Assembly (NCBI RefSeq): GCF_004011695.2
Contig: NC_082424.1
Span: 930,001-994,000 of the forward strand
Length of the DNA: 64,000 nt
Source: Ascochyta rabiei
Taxonomy: Eukaryota > Ascomycota > Dothideomycetes > Pleosporales > Didymellaceae
Direction of reading: 5' to 3'
This document shows, one piece after another, positions 37,708 through 46,863 of this stretch. Made by a program: the position numbers and the translations under genes. How positions within the stretch are numbered: the stretch's first letter is position 1; each line of letters begins with the position of its first letter. The notes under the pieces are model-generated. The model was not told where the DNA came from. It did not search any database and saw only the letters and a program-made list of their open reading frames with translations.

Positions 37708-37845
37708 AGCCTAATTATATTACGTAGTTCTTAGCCTCTTACTAAGTGTAGACGCTGTTATGTTTACTTACGCTAAGCCTAATAACTTATTATACTTACT
37801 ATGCCCTATACACTATAACCTTCCCGTATTCTATAGATTGTAACA

Positions 37846-38177
37846 GGAGTGCCCTAGTCTTTAAAGTAGTAGAAGTTAATGCTGCCTACTATACTGTACA
37901 CTCTAGTTAGGTTACTATTTTGTTCTAGTATAAGTATTAAAGCATCTTATTAGCAGGCACATTAGGAAGGATACTTATTAAATTTCTTATTAAGAGAAAG
38001 AGAGATAAGTAGTATAGTAACTAAGTTCTTTAAGTAAGTATTCTACTAGGTGTTATTATAGGTGTTCTGCCTTAACAGTTACTATTAAGGCTCTTATACC
38101 CTTTTTACTAGCTAGATTACATATACTAGCTAAGTATTCTAGTTCTTACTAAGGCAGTTACTATATACTCTAGCACA
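37846..38177 (-). repeat. Fragment of a second element C copy (leader and LTR)
   Basis: The 257-bp stretch 37921-38177 is a third copy of the element C LTR (TGTTCTAGTATAAG to TCTAGCACA). The preceding 75 bp (37846-37920) match the leader just inside the 5' LTR of C, including CCTAGTCTTTAAAGTAGTAG and GTTAGGTTACTATTTTG. The match stops at the TGTAACA that ends element D, so the rest of this copy was cut off or lies elsewhere. Confidence 0.8.
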
Positions 38178-38933
38178 CTATTAGTTAGTAACCTCTTTAT
38201 TACCTAGATAGGGGTACGTAGGTAACTAACCTACTACATACTTATTAGTTACTTATTACTAATAAATTAGGGAGACGTACTAAGGTAGTCACTCTATCTA
38301 AGGCAACAAGGAATTCTCTACTAGCTCTAGGCCTAGAGGCTTAAGGACGTTAGGGCTAAGAAGAGCTGTTGGTAGGGCCGTACCCTACGCTAGAGGTACC
38401 TCTACTCTACCTTTACCCTTAGTCTGTACAGACTATACCCTACCTCTACCCTACCCCTACCCTACCCTAGGGTACCCCCTACCCTTTTACTAGCCTAGAG
38501 GTAGTGTAAAGCACTAGTTCTTTAAAAGGTTTTAGCCCTAACTTATACCTAATACCTATATAACTTAATACCTTTATATCCTGTTCCTGTCCTAGATTCT
38601 AGTTAGCACCTTCTAACTCTCTTTATACTTTAAGGTATAAAGGTATAAAGAAAATTAGTCTTAGATAGTTTTTAAGTATTCTTTAGATAAGACCTATAGG
38701 AATAGAAGAATCTCTGTGTAATCTATCTTAGTGCTCATATACACCTCGTAGCTAATACCTACGCCTTTTAGAGACATCTATTATCCTTTGTTAACACAGT
38801 GTTGTAGTAGGGTGCGCAGAAACTATGTGTGCGGAGAAAACATATAGACTAGCTTATTAGTGCAGTGAAAAGGAGAGAGGGAACATCTCCATGTTTATTT
38901 CAAGAGGCTAGTTTTTACCCAGGTTATCCTAAT
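38178..38933. other. Right margin of the repeat block
   Basis: No gene seen. The stretch holds TA-rich sequence and, at about 38,440-38,490, a run of imperfect CCCTA/CCCTAC units. From about 38,800 the composition becomes normal, and the trehalase stop codon complement is at 38934. A poly(A) signal for trehalase would have to lie in this margin. Confidence 0.6.
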
Positions 38934-41900
38934 TTAGGTGTCTTTGATAATATTCCACTCCGCTACTGTTCCGCCATCTATTGTATTAGCGCTGTGTTGG
39001 TTCCCTGTTACAGCTAGATGCGCAAATCGACCGCTCCAGACACTCGCACTCAATGTAATATTTGTCTGGTTTCCTACGTACGTCTTGATCTCGTACGCGG
39101 TCACAGGGTCCCATGGCGCGCTAATTTGCACATCAGCTGCTGTGACGTTCCTGACGTCATCCATCGGAGCTTGCGCAGAAAATGGTGGCAATGATGAGTT
39201 GCTGAAGTATATCTCGAAGTGCGAAGGTGGCTGATTACCCCAATCCATCGCAATCTTGGTGGTTGGGTAGAACAACACGTCGCCAAGGTCCACAGTTAGG
39301 AAACTGGTAACATTGGAGAACTCAGGCTGCCACTTGGTACTCGCTGCGCCATCGATTGCTGCGATGGGGAATTGGCCAGGCTTGTTACCTTGAGGAGGTG
39401 GAAGAAGAGTACCGCATTGCAAAATGTTGCCAGTAACTGTCAGTGTCCTGCCCATCGGACGGTTGCGGATGATAAGAGGTGCATTGCCAAGCTCATACGT
39501 CGTATTATTGCGACCGCTGCGGGTACCAACTGTGACTGGAATAGGCTTGAGGAAGTAAGAAGTATCGACGGTCGGGAGTGTGTACTGGCCTCGTGGTAAA
39601 CGGGCGAGTATTGTATGAGTGGTGTTGGACGTGGCATTGATCCCATGGCCCTTCCAATAGAATGTTCGATAGTCGAGATACTTAATTTGTGGTGGTAGTG
39701 AAGGATCAATATCTAATCTGTCGTAGTACAGGCCGAGACCCAGGTATCCGAAGATAGCGACGCGATTAGTGCCGCCCATACCGGTCAAAAAAGGGTACGC
39801 GGGATGGGTACCTCCGTTCTGTTGAGCGTTGTCGATCAGTTGCTCCGAATACTGGTACCACGGTGCGCGCACGTACGGCGACGAGGAATATAAATTGTAC
39901 GTGAAGCTCGAGCATCCCGAAGGGGAAACCTCGTTTGCAACGACTGCAAAAGAAGAATACGTCATGGCTGGTCCATCTAACGACTGCTTTGCGGCGTAAT
40001 AATCAAGGTTGGACAGACTGTATGGGTTCGGATAGTGCAGTAGATCGTCGACAAGAACAACGTCTGCCTGTTTCACCTCTACCGACCCATTCATGCCTGC
40101 ATACTCCACGATGATACCGGCATTTTCGTTGGTAGGAATTTTCATCTTTGTAGCTTTGTCCAACCAGGTCTTGTTAGGCTTCAATCCAAGCAACTTGTTA
40201 AATTCGTTTGTTTCGAGCAGATGTCGTTGGATGAGCGCAGTCGTATAGCCAGGATTGTTGACCTGATTAGCGTATTCGTCAGGATCTGTTGCATTCCAAA
40301 GCTCAAATGCGCCTGACGTCTCGTTGAAGTCTAACACTTGTCCGAAGAAGTGGGCAATGGCATTTGAGATGGGTAGTAAGGTGTCGTTGAAATATTCTTG
40401 ATCACCAGTGATAATCAGGTGATTGTTGAACGCCAAACTGATGTCACCGTTAAGATGGTATTCGTAGTCGAAGCAAGCACCGGTTCCTGTGCAGTTTCCG
40501 AACCGGCCACTGGTCCAAGGATAGACTGCCCCACCAGGTGTAAATCTTCCGGTCTGATTTTTGCTCGACGTGAATGCTGTCTCTACATTTCTCTGCGCTT
40601 CTTCGAAGTGCTCAACCCTGTAGTTAATGATGTTCTGAGCGTGTTGCGGGTGTGAGACTTGAATGCCGGGCGCCATCCACACATCAGCATCCCAGAAGAT
40701 CATCCCTCCGTAGCAGTCAGAGCCCAGACCGCAAACAGGAACGCTATAAATGTTCAGATGCGTATTGTTGCCAGCTGTAGCGACGGCATTGGGCCCAACC
40801 ATATTCGAGAGCAAATAGAATGGGTTCGTACGGGCTAGGATGTGAAGCTCTTGAATGTTTGCATCTTCGGGAAGTGAGCCGTTCTGTAGATAATAGTTGT
40901 CCACCGAATCCGGGTTTAGTATAGATTCCCATTCCTCGATGTGCGAATGCAACAGTGAATAGTAGCCCTCTTTAGCACCTGATTTCGAGGCATCCTCTGC
41001 GATAGCTTGTGGATCGGAAAAAGCGTCCGTCGATGCAATACCGACGAATTTGTTCAGCTCAGTTGGTCGCCAGGCTGTGAGCAGTACTTTCACAGATTGC
41101 GCGATCGTTGAACCATTCCCCTCATTGAAAATCCCTCCTTCGACTTGCTTACGAGTTTCAAAGTTGATCCAGTCGCTGCCAGACAGTGTCGAATAGACGT
41201 AAGCTGTAACATCGTCGATGGTGCCTGGCCGGACAGCCGACCAAATGGTTGGTGAATCTTCCTCAAACCTTTTGTCAACAAACTCTGAGCGAACAGCACA
41301 ATCGCCATCGAGTACATCGTAAACTGTGACATTAACATCATGCGTCGCTGTGAGCCGCAGCCTAACAGCCGCCTTGTTGACGTGAAGCTTGTGCACGAAC
41401 ATTTCGAAATCCACATCAATGGCATCTTTTTCGGAACCACCGGGTTTCCAATAATAACGCCACCTTGCGATACCAGCCTTTACATCAAGACTTGAGACAA
41501 AATCAGCGACGTGCTCAGGATTGACCGATGCGTTCAGCATTTCTCCATTCGCCTCAATTTGAAGCCCGCTCCAATGTGGTATGCCGGCAACGAAGCTCTC
41601 CCAACCATACTGATACAGCCAAGGATAATTTGTACCGTATGTTCGAGGCTGGCTGTTCCAGAAGCCCGCGATCGTTGAGAAGGTCTGTCGTTTGCTAAAG
41701 AGCGGCCACCCGCTGATGACATCACCAGCGACGAGCTTGTCAACCTCGAAGAAAGGCCCGACAGAAGCGACGTTAATGCCGAAATAGCCGTTGGCAAGAG
41801 TCAAGCGAGATTGGTAGTGGCCTTGATCCAAGGCACGTGTCGATATTATCCAGTTGTCGTCGTCCCACTCTACATCCTTGAATTGTTCTTGTTCGCTGCT

Positions 41901-41969
41901 GCTCGAGCTGGAAGCTAGGCTTATAGTTGACAAGAAAGCGAGGAGGACGTGTACGAACGACGCCAGCAT
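38934..41969 (-). CDS. ATH1: Acid trehalase (GH65), secreted or vacuolar
   Basis: Hydrolyses trehalose to two glucose molecules outside the cytosol, at acid pH. The intronless frame codes 1011 residues, the usual size for fungal acid trehalases (ATH1/ATC1/treA). Residues 1-19 are a signal peptide (hydrophobic core VHVLLAFLSTISLA). The N-terminal GH65 domain starts near LANGYFGINVASVG; the catalytic barrel has FWDADVWMAPGIQVSHPQ and YEYHLNGDI, where Glu503 is the likely general acid by family comparison. The last 150 or so residues (AAIDGAASTKWQP, LTVDLGDV) resemble an F5/8-type C module. Many N-x-S/T sites fit secretion. It is the first gene beyond the repeat block, with its stop only about 75 bp from it, yet it is intact and shows no RIP. 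Confidence 0.94.
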   Translation of the reverse strand: MLASFVHVLLAFLSTISLASSSSSSEQEQFKDVEWDDDNWIISTRALDQGHYQSRLTLANGYFGINVASVGPFFEVDKLVAGDVISGWPLFSKRQTFSTIAGFWNSQPRTYGTNYPWLYQYGWESFVAGIPHWSGLQIEANGEMLNASVNPEHVADFVSSLDVKAGIARWRYYWKPGGSEKDAIDVDFEMFVHKLHVNKAAVRLRLTATHDVNVTVYDVLDGDCAVRSEFVDKRFEEDSPTIWSAVRPGTIDDVTAYVYSTLSGSDWINFETRKQVEGGIFNEGNGSTIAQSVKVLLTAWRPTELNKFVGIASTDAFSDPQAIAEDASKSGAKEGYYSLLHSHIEEWESILNPDSVDNYYLQNGSLPEDANIQELHILARTNPFYLLSNMVGPNAVATAGNNTHLNIYSVPVCGLGSDCYGGMIFWDADVWMAPGIQVSHPQHAQNIINYRVEHFEEAQRNVETAFTSSKNQTGRFTPGGAVYPWTSGRFGNCTGTGACFDYEYHLNGDISLAFNNHLIITGDQEYFNDTLLPISNAIAHFFGQVLDFNETSGAFELWNATDPDEYANQVNNPGYTTALIQRHLLETNEFNKLLGLKPNKTWLDKATKMKIPTNENAGIIVEYAGMNGSVEVKQADVVLVDDLLHYPNPYSLSNLDYYAAKQSLDGPAMTYSSFAVVANEVSPSGCSSFTYNLYSSSPYVRAPWYQYSEQLIDNAQQNGGTHPAYPFLTGMGGTNRVAIFGYLGLGLYYDRLDIDPSLPPQIKYLDYRTFYWKGHGINATSNTTHTILARLPRGQYTLPTVDTSYFLKPIPVTVGTRSGRNNTTYELGNAPLIIRNRPMGRTLTVTGNILQCGTLLPPPQGNKPGQFPIAAIDGAASTKWQPEFSNVTSFLTVDLGDVLFYPTTKIAMDWGNQPPSHFEIYFSNSSLPPFSAQAPMDDVRNVTAADVQISAPWDPVTAYEIKTYVGNQTNITLSASVWSGRFAHLAVTGNQHSANTIDGGTVAEWNIIKDT

Positions 41970-42023
41970 ATTGAGTAGAAGTCAAGCAAGACAAAGCGGT
42001 CGGGAAGCGTGCGCGCGCACCAT

Positions 42024-42029
42024 CTTATA
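42024..42029 (-). promoter_or_regulatory. Possible TATA box of the trehalase gene
   Basis: TATAAG on the minus strand, 55-60 bp before the trehalase start codon. Assigned by position only. Confidence 0.35.
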
Positions 42030-42032
42030 TGC

Positions 42033-43526
42033 ACCAAAGCGAAGCACAGAGCTACGACGATCTATTCGCCTTGTATCCACCGGCCGTCGCACGACAAGCA
42101 CACTTCGTTCAGCCGCTAAGCTGCCGCATCCGGACACTCTGGGTCGCCGCCTATCAGTCCGGGGCTCCACGGCTCCACTCACTCTCACGATCTTCAGCTT
42201 TTCGGCGGCAGCTCTAGCGGGAAAGCCCTGTTCCACAATTCTTGATTTTTGGTCTCACACAGGGGTGTAATACCAGCCCAGTATTCCAATATTCGCTGCA
42301 TGCGCAAGACAGAAGCGAAAAGAGGAGGGATTTGAAAGACAAAGTAAGGCAACGAGCGTATGACGTCACCAGGCCTTGCTCGTGTCACGAACACGAACTC
42401 ACCAGCATTTCACACTATATCTCACACCGTCAAAGTATAGCATTCGTGTATCGTTAGAACGAAAGCTCTATCGGCTGATTTGATCTGTACATCAGGTGCT
42501 CAGTTGAGCCACACTCATTTGCGAACTCCTCTAAGCGCCAGCAATGCTTGGCAGAATCGGACAGTGCGAGACATGCAGCGTACAAGGTGGTGCTGCGACC
42601 ATGCGAAGATCTGATTCCGTATACAACCATCGAACTTGCGGTGTTCAGAAGCTATTGTGCATCAAGCAACTCAAGAGCTCCATTGACCCTCTTCGGCCCA
42701 ACCCTTTCTTGGCTTTGGCTCGGCTACTTGCGTAGATGCTATCTAGACGTTTGCTGAAGCTGTTGCGACATTCATGGCCATGCAAGGAAGTGTCTTTGGT
42801 TGGTGCCTCATGCTACATGCCTCCTCTACGGGCGATTCTTACAGTGGCAGCTGTTCCTGCAAGTTTACCACAGATAGTACATCCTGATATTGCAGGCGGA
42901 AGCATAGAGTCAAGCTGGTCATTCAAATCTGGCGATATCGCGTCGACATGCACAAAATATATGTGCACAGCGAAAACTGTTATTTTGACGGTTATAACAG
43001 TGAGTGTTAATGTGAACCTCCTTTTAAACTATCCCGGGCCCCATCTGATTACTCGTCCACTCGATCGTTTTTAAGCAGACCTACCTGTCTGCCAAACACG
43101 CTCATTTTAAGATTGTCTCAAGGATCCCACTTTCTCTCTCTTTGAGGCCTGTTTCAAGGCAAAAACCTGGTGACCAAGGGGATATTTCCAAGCACGATGT
43201 AGATAATCTGCCCTACTATAACAGACATTGGACTTCCCGAAGTCATTTTTTTTTAAAAAAAGAGCTTGGTTATTGAGAACTGAAGCGGCTAGAATGGAAG
43301 CTAGTAAAGAAGGCACATGATAGCTTAAGGGAGGTACAGATTGACACTCGCTATTAGTCTGAAGCACGAGTGCTTTTATATTACCCTTTTGAGTTTAATT
43401 CACTGGTATTGTGCTAGAGATACAGTAGCGGTCAAGTCACATTCCGAAGCTGCAAGACTGAGCAAATGGAAACCGTAGTTTATGTCATACGTTTGCTATC
43501 TTGAAACGTGGATTGCAGAGACGATA
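42033..43526. other. Intergenic, no gene recognised
   Basis: Upstream region of the trehalase gene and left flank of the pogo element. Several short open frames exist on both strands (the longest codes 112 residues from 42736, plus), but none has a recognisable motif, splice pattern or conserved look. Promoter elements of trehalase should lie in its left part. Confidence 0.5.
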
Positions 43527-43583
43527 ACGTGTTTTATAAGCGAGCGCCGCGTACAAGCAAGCGCCGCACCCCACCAGGTTTGC
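43527..43583. repeat. Left terminal inverted repeat of the pogo element
   Basis: Starts ACGTGTTTTATAAGCGAGCG. The first 50 bases match the right end exactly, then one G/A mismatch before a shared GTTTGC. Confidence 0.95.
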
Positions 43584-43635
43584 ACATATCTGTAAGCGTG
43601 TATCTTAACAACGTAATAACATAACAGTTAGACAA

Positions 43636-45297
43636 TTATAGAGTAGATTAAGCAGTATCTAAAGTATCTTTCTTACACGTGCGTGAGTTATAACCAGTCT
43701 CTCTACACCTTGTACAGCGCGCAAGAGCCTGGCAGCTAAGGCCTGATTGCTCGCCTCCTTAACGCTCTTCACGAGCAACCTGCTAATTAGCCTCACGTTA
43801 AGCAAGTATATCCTCGCCAGCTCCCTTTGTTAAGACTCCTTGCTTCTGTATACGCTTTTTCTTGCGTTGTTTCCGCTCTAATACTACCTTATTAGCCTTC
43901 TTAAGGCTGGCGATCTGATCGCTTATTAGCTCAGCAGAGAGCATTATTACCTCAGCGCCCTTTTTAAGCTGATTAATTGCTTTAATAATTAAGGTAGGTA
44001 ATAAGCTCTTGTGCTAACGTACATAATTATGTATTAATATTAATTAAGCATTAAGCTTATATACATTGCTTAGCGTACAAGCCTCCTAGAGGGTCTCTAT
44101 AAGAGCAGCAGGAGAAGGTGTACAGAGCTATACGTCTAGCTTTAATAGAACAGCGTCTAGCTAGAGGGGAACAAGGCCTGCGCCTTAAAAAGCTGAGCAG
44201 ATGTTAGCTAATGTAAATAATTAATTAAAGGCTGCCTTAAACGCTGGTAGAAACTTAAGCTTAGTAATGTGGTTAATGTAGTGGCAGATTAGGCTCTTAA
44301 TCTTATAACTGTACGCGCGCTTTAACAGCAAGAAGCAGCTAACGTTAAGAGGCTGTAGCAGGTGTAATAAGTAAGGCGGTATATAGAGTGTGTAGATGTT
44401 GTTCTCCTTACAGAGCTGCTTAAATTCAAGAGAGTAGTGGCTCTTGTGGCTGTTAAGGATAAGCAGGCAACGTGCGCCTACTACCTAAGCCTCTGTATAC
44501 TTAATAAAGTGCTTTAGCCACTTAACTCTAAGCTTGTTAGTTGTCTAGCTATTGTTGCTAACTGCAATCGCCTAGTTGCGTGGGATCTCTGCCTCCTTGT
44601 ACCAGGCAGACAAGTGGTATTAGCTAGCAAAGATAAGGAAGGGTGGGATTGTCCAGCCAGCAGCGTTAATTGCAGCGATAACTGTCACCTACTCGCAATT
44701 GCCAGGCTAAACAGCTTTTAGCCTGCCTCTCCTCTCTAACCCTGTTATAACAAGCTAAGTTGTGATCTTGCCTATTATAAAGCCAGCCTTGTTAAAGTTA
44801 TAGACGTTATTATTGCAGATGCTGTACCTAGCCTTTGTCTGCTCTACAAGCTCAAACTAGTGGCTAATTAAGACTAGATTCTTATAGAGGGCTCTCTGCC
44901 TATTATACGCTTAGTTAAAACGCGTTATAAGACTCTTAGTACGCTTAACAAAGTTGCGTAGCCAGTAGACGCTAACCTGACCTGCACCGCGCGCAGCTAG
45001 TAGCTTATTAGCCATATTACGTACGGCTGCGTACGTAGGCCTAAATCTACGTTAGTCTAAGTCAAGTATATACTAGACTATCACCTCCTCTTCTATCTAG
45101 GTTAACTTCTTTAAGTTAGGTTAGCAATCGCGTTAGGCAGGCTTGCTAGCGCGTTGGCGGCAGATTATTTGTTTAGACACGTTATAGACAACAGCAGTAT
45201 TACAATTACTCTGTATTTAATAGGAATTAATAGATAAGATAGCAAGCTAGATATCTGCTTTATTTGAAGCTAATATAGTAGCGCTGCGTTAAGCCAT
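43636..45297 (-). pseudogene. RIP-inactivated Fot1/pogo transposase
   Basis: From ATG at 45297 to TAA at 43636-43638 the frame is 553 codons with no net frameshift, the normal size of Fot1 transposases, but it contains at least 25 in-frame TAA/TAG/TGA codons. Recognisable parts in order: an N-terminal DNA-binding part of CENP-B/HTH type (AAVRNMANKLLAARG, VYWLRNFVKR); the DDE core with YNFNKAGFIIGKIT, where family members have NFDETGF; GNCE, stop, [12 protein letters not shown]; and [14 protein letters not shown], where LDGHESH is usual. Both visible catalytic Asp are now Asn. Near the C-terminus CTRCRETGYNSRTC is a zinc knuckle with His changed to Tyr. All changes are C-to-T or G-to-A. Confidence 0.93.
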
Positions 45298-45321
45298 TGT
45301 ACGTTGAGATAGGAGAGGTGC

Positions 45322-45378
45322 GCAAACTTGGTGGGGTGCGGCGCTTGCTTGTACGCGGCGCTCGCTTATAAAACACGT
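45322..45378. repeat. Right terminal inverted repeat of the pogo element
   Basis: Ends TTATAAAACACGT, the reverse complement of the left end, followed by the duplicated TA at 45379-45380. Confidence 0.95.
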
Positions 45379-45380
45379 TA

Positions 45381-45691
45381 CGTCGTTAGTGTCTTGCTGA
45401 GACAAGCCCTATCAACAAGCACACCTGGTCGATGCACTAGAGAATGGCGAGTGGGTATCTGTCGTGATCACTAAGACATACGCAAAACTTTTCGCCACAA
45501 ATCACTCGTTCGACTCGATAGTACCCAGCTGCCAACCCGAGCGAAGTTGGTGGCCGGGTAGCGTCACTATCAAATTTGCCCCACGAGGGAACCGACGGCA
45601 CGCCTTCCCTAAATGGGAGCGTGTTCGTTGCACGAACTTATTAGCAACATCACACGTCTCCAACACCACGTTCAGTCCGAGAGGAAAATCA
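45381..45691. promoter_or_regulatory. Upstream region of the F-box gene
   Basis: About 310 bp between the transposon and the chosen F-box start. The F-box frame stays open upstream to 45464, but the extra 76 codons look unlike a protein N-terminus of this family. No clear TATA box seen. Confidence 0.4.
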
Positions 45692-46699
45692 ATGGACGCA
45701 CTGCCGGAGGAACTGCTTGCGCAGATAATCTCGCTTGTTGAACAACAGCAAGGTCTTGCTGATCTTTGCCGCATGAACCAACGGCTGAACCGCATCGCCA
45801 CTCCCATTTTATACGAGAGATACCTGACCAGCTACGGAAGCACCACCAGTCGATATTTGACAACTCTCATCAGGCGATCGGACTTGGCGGCATGTGTCAA
45901 GGCTTTGCGGTGGGATTACAGCATACTCGCAAGGCACCGCATATCTGTCTTTGACTCGAACGATCTCCAAGACACTCTTCGTGCCTTTCCGTACCCAGTC
46001 TCAGCCTTCGCAAACCGGTGTGCGCAGGCCATCGAAGACGCTCGAGGCAATGGCGAGCTTACAGATTCCTTCTTCACGACAGCGCTGATGCATACGCCGA
46101 ACATTCAAAGAGTTGAAGTCATCGACAAATGGTACGGTGACGATGTCAGGAGCACTAGGAGATGGATCGATCCCATCCGGATGAGGGTCCCACATGACTT
46201 CCGCCATTTGAAGTCGGCCAGTATCACGATGGCGTGTATGCAGTTTGACGATGTCATTGTTCTGATGCGTCTGCCCTCCCTGCGGACGCTTCAACTCTGC
46301 AATCTCGTTGAACCCGAAGTGCGTGCCGTGGGCCTGGGTATTCCTCCAGAGCCCTTTTCCAACGTTTGTGAGTTGAGCTTTCGGTCTTGTCGCCTCAACT
46401 GGAAGACAGTAGCTTGGATGATGGCGCCATGTAAGATTCTTCAACGCTTCAGCTACGTAAGCTTCAACCTAGCACTGCTGCGTCTCTCTACCCCTGCAGA
46501 CCTACAAGACCTCAAGTTTACACTGGACCAACACGCAGGAAGTCTTGAATACTTGGATATCGAAGTCGATGTTCTCGTTTCCAGTGGGGCGGACCATGGC
46601 GAGGTTGGTTCTTTTGCTGGCTATTCGCAGCTCAAGCACCAACGCGTATGGCTGAATCCATTCAAACCATATCGCGAACTGGGTCTGCTCACGCCCTGA
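45692..46699 (+). CDS. F-box domain protein
   Basis: Probably a substrate adaptor of an SCF ubiquitin ligase. With the start at 45692 the protein has 335 residues and begins directly with the F-box: MDALPEELLAQIISLVEQ, then LADLCRMNQRLNRIATPILY. I chose this ATG because the F-box lies at the very N-terminus in this fungal type; an in-frame ATG at 45464 would add 76 residues of no clear character. The rest (FRHLKSASITMACMQFD, LRTLQLCNLV, LSFRSCRL, LQDLKFTLDQHAGSLEYLDI) has the rhythm of weak leucine-rich repeats, common in these proteins. The target is unknown. The 3' end lies 164 bp before the next gene on the same strand. Confidence 0.8.
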   Translation: MDALPEELLAQIISLVEQQQGLADLCRMNQRLNRIATPILYERYLTSYGSTTSRYLTTLIRRSDLAACVKALRWDYSILARHRISVFDSNDLQDTLRAFPYPVSAFANRCAQAIEDARGNGELTDSFFTTALMHTPNIQRVEVIDKWYGDDVRSTRRWIDPIRMRVPHDFRHLKSASITMACMQFDDVIVLMRLPSLRTLQLCNLVEPEVRAVGLGIPPEPFSNVCELSFRSCRLNWKTVAWMMAPCKILQRFSYVSFNLALLRLSTPADLQDLKFTLDQHAGSLEYLDIEVDVLVSSGADHGEVGSFAGYSQLKHQRVWLNPFKPYRELGLLTP

Positions 46700-46863
46700 T
46701 GCAGACGGGTAGCAAACATCAGCTCTTACACGGGACGCTGACCATGACGTCATCTGACTATCCGGGCACGACACCCGACGGCAACTCCTCCCAACTGCGT
46801 CCCTTTCTCGGAAGCTCAATCTTCAACACCAGCAAACCCGGATCCCAAGGCCAAAATACCATC

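Larger units (their letters stand above)
4435..37845 (-). mobile_element. Element D: minus-strand Ty3/gypsy element split by B and E
   Basis: Three separate pieces (4435-5719, 24541-28782 and 36973-37845) read as one minus-strand gypsy element: Gag at the right, RT in the middle, integrase at the left. The integrase frame breaks at 24541 after a DNWVLL-like stretch and resumes at 5719 with LLPIALIAYNN. Gag breaks at 36973 after NLFKEKIK and resumes at 28782 with IIFRVSNKL. A purine tract next to 4434, read on the minus strand, fits a 3' LTR there. The outer right end is taken as the TGTAACA at 37839-37845. Without the two insertions D is about 6.4 kb, a usual size for the family. Confidence 0.72.
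1..38860. repeat. TA-rich RIP-degraded retrotransposon block
   Basis: The whole stretch is dominated by TA, CTA and TAG words and is poor in CA and TG, and it has no intact gene; the longest open frame is 83 codons. Translations in the right frame still show retroelement domains in which stops replace Gln or Trp, and Asn or Lys replace Asp or Glu. This is the mutation pattern known for RIP in ascomycetes. The block consists of nested LTR elements described separately. It ends within about 75 bp of the stop codon of the first normal gene. I saw no host gene, tRNA or rRNA inside it. Confidence 0.93.
43527..45378 (-). mobile_element. Complete Fot1/pogo-type DNA transposon, 1852 bp
   Basis: Terminal inverted repeats of 57 bp with one mismatch (43527-43583 and 45322-45378) bound the element, and TA is duplicated outside (43525-43526 and 45379-45380), the target of Tc1/mariner-pogo transposons. 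The single transposase frame runs on the minus strand. Size and structure resemble Fot1-group elements of dothideomycetes (Molly and Pixie of Parastagonospora nodorum are, as I recall, about 1.85 kb). The transposase is destroyed by RIP-type changes, so it can only move if supplied in trans. Confidence 0.93.

Noticed and set aside
38440..38490. Run of CCCTA/CCCTAC units resembling an interstitial telomere repeat
   Set aside because: The units are not the fungal CCCTAA repeat, are irregular in length, and lie inside a repeat block full of CTA words. It is more simply low-complexity sequence.
1..38860. CRISPR array, tRNA or rRNA genes
   Set aside because: The regular repeats found are tandem without spacers, the host is a eukaryote, and I saw no tRNA or rRNA signature.
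42736..43074. 112-codon plus-strand open frame upstream of the pogo element
   Set aside because: The translation lacks domain, signal or conserved character, and there is no splice or promoter evidence.
45464..45691. N-terminal extension of the F-box protein
   Set aside because: The F-box starts exactly at the internal Met at 45692; the 76 upstream codons show no domain or signal.
46648..46863. N-terminal extension of the PLP enzyme overlapping the F-box gene
   Set aside because: It would overlap the neighbouring coding region and has no homology-like character; the family N-terminus begins at the Met at 46864.
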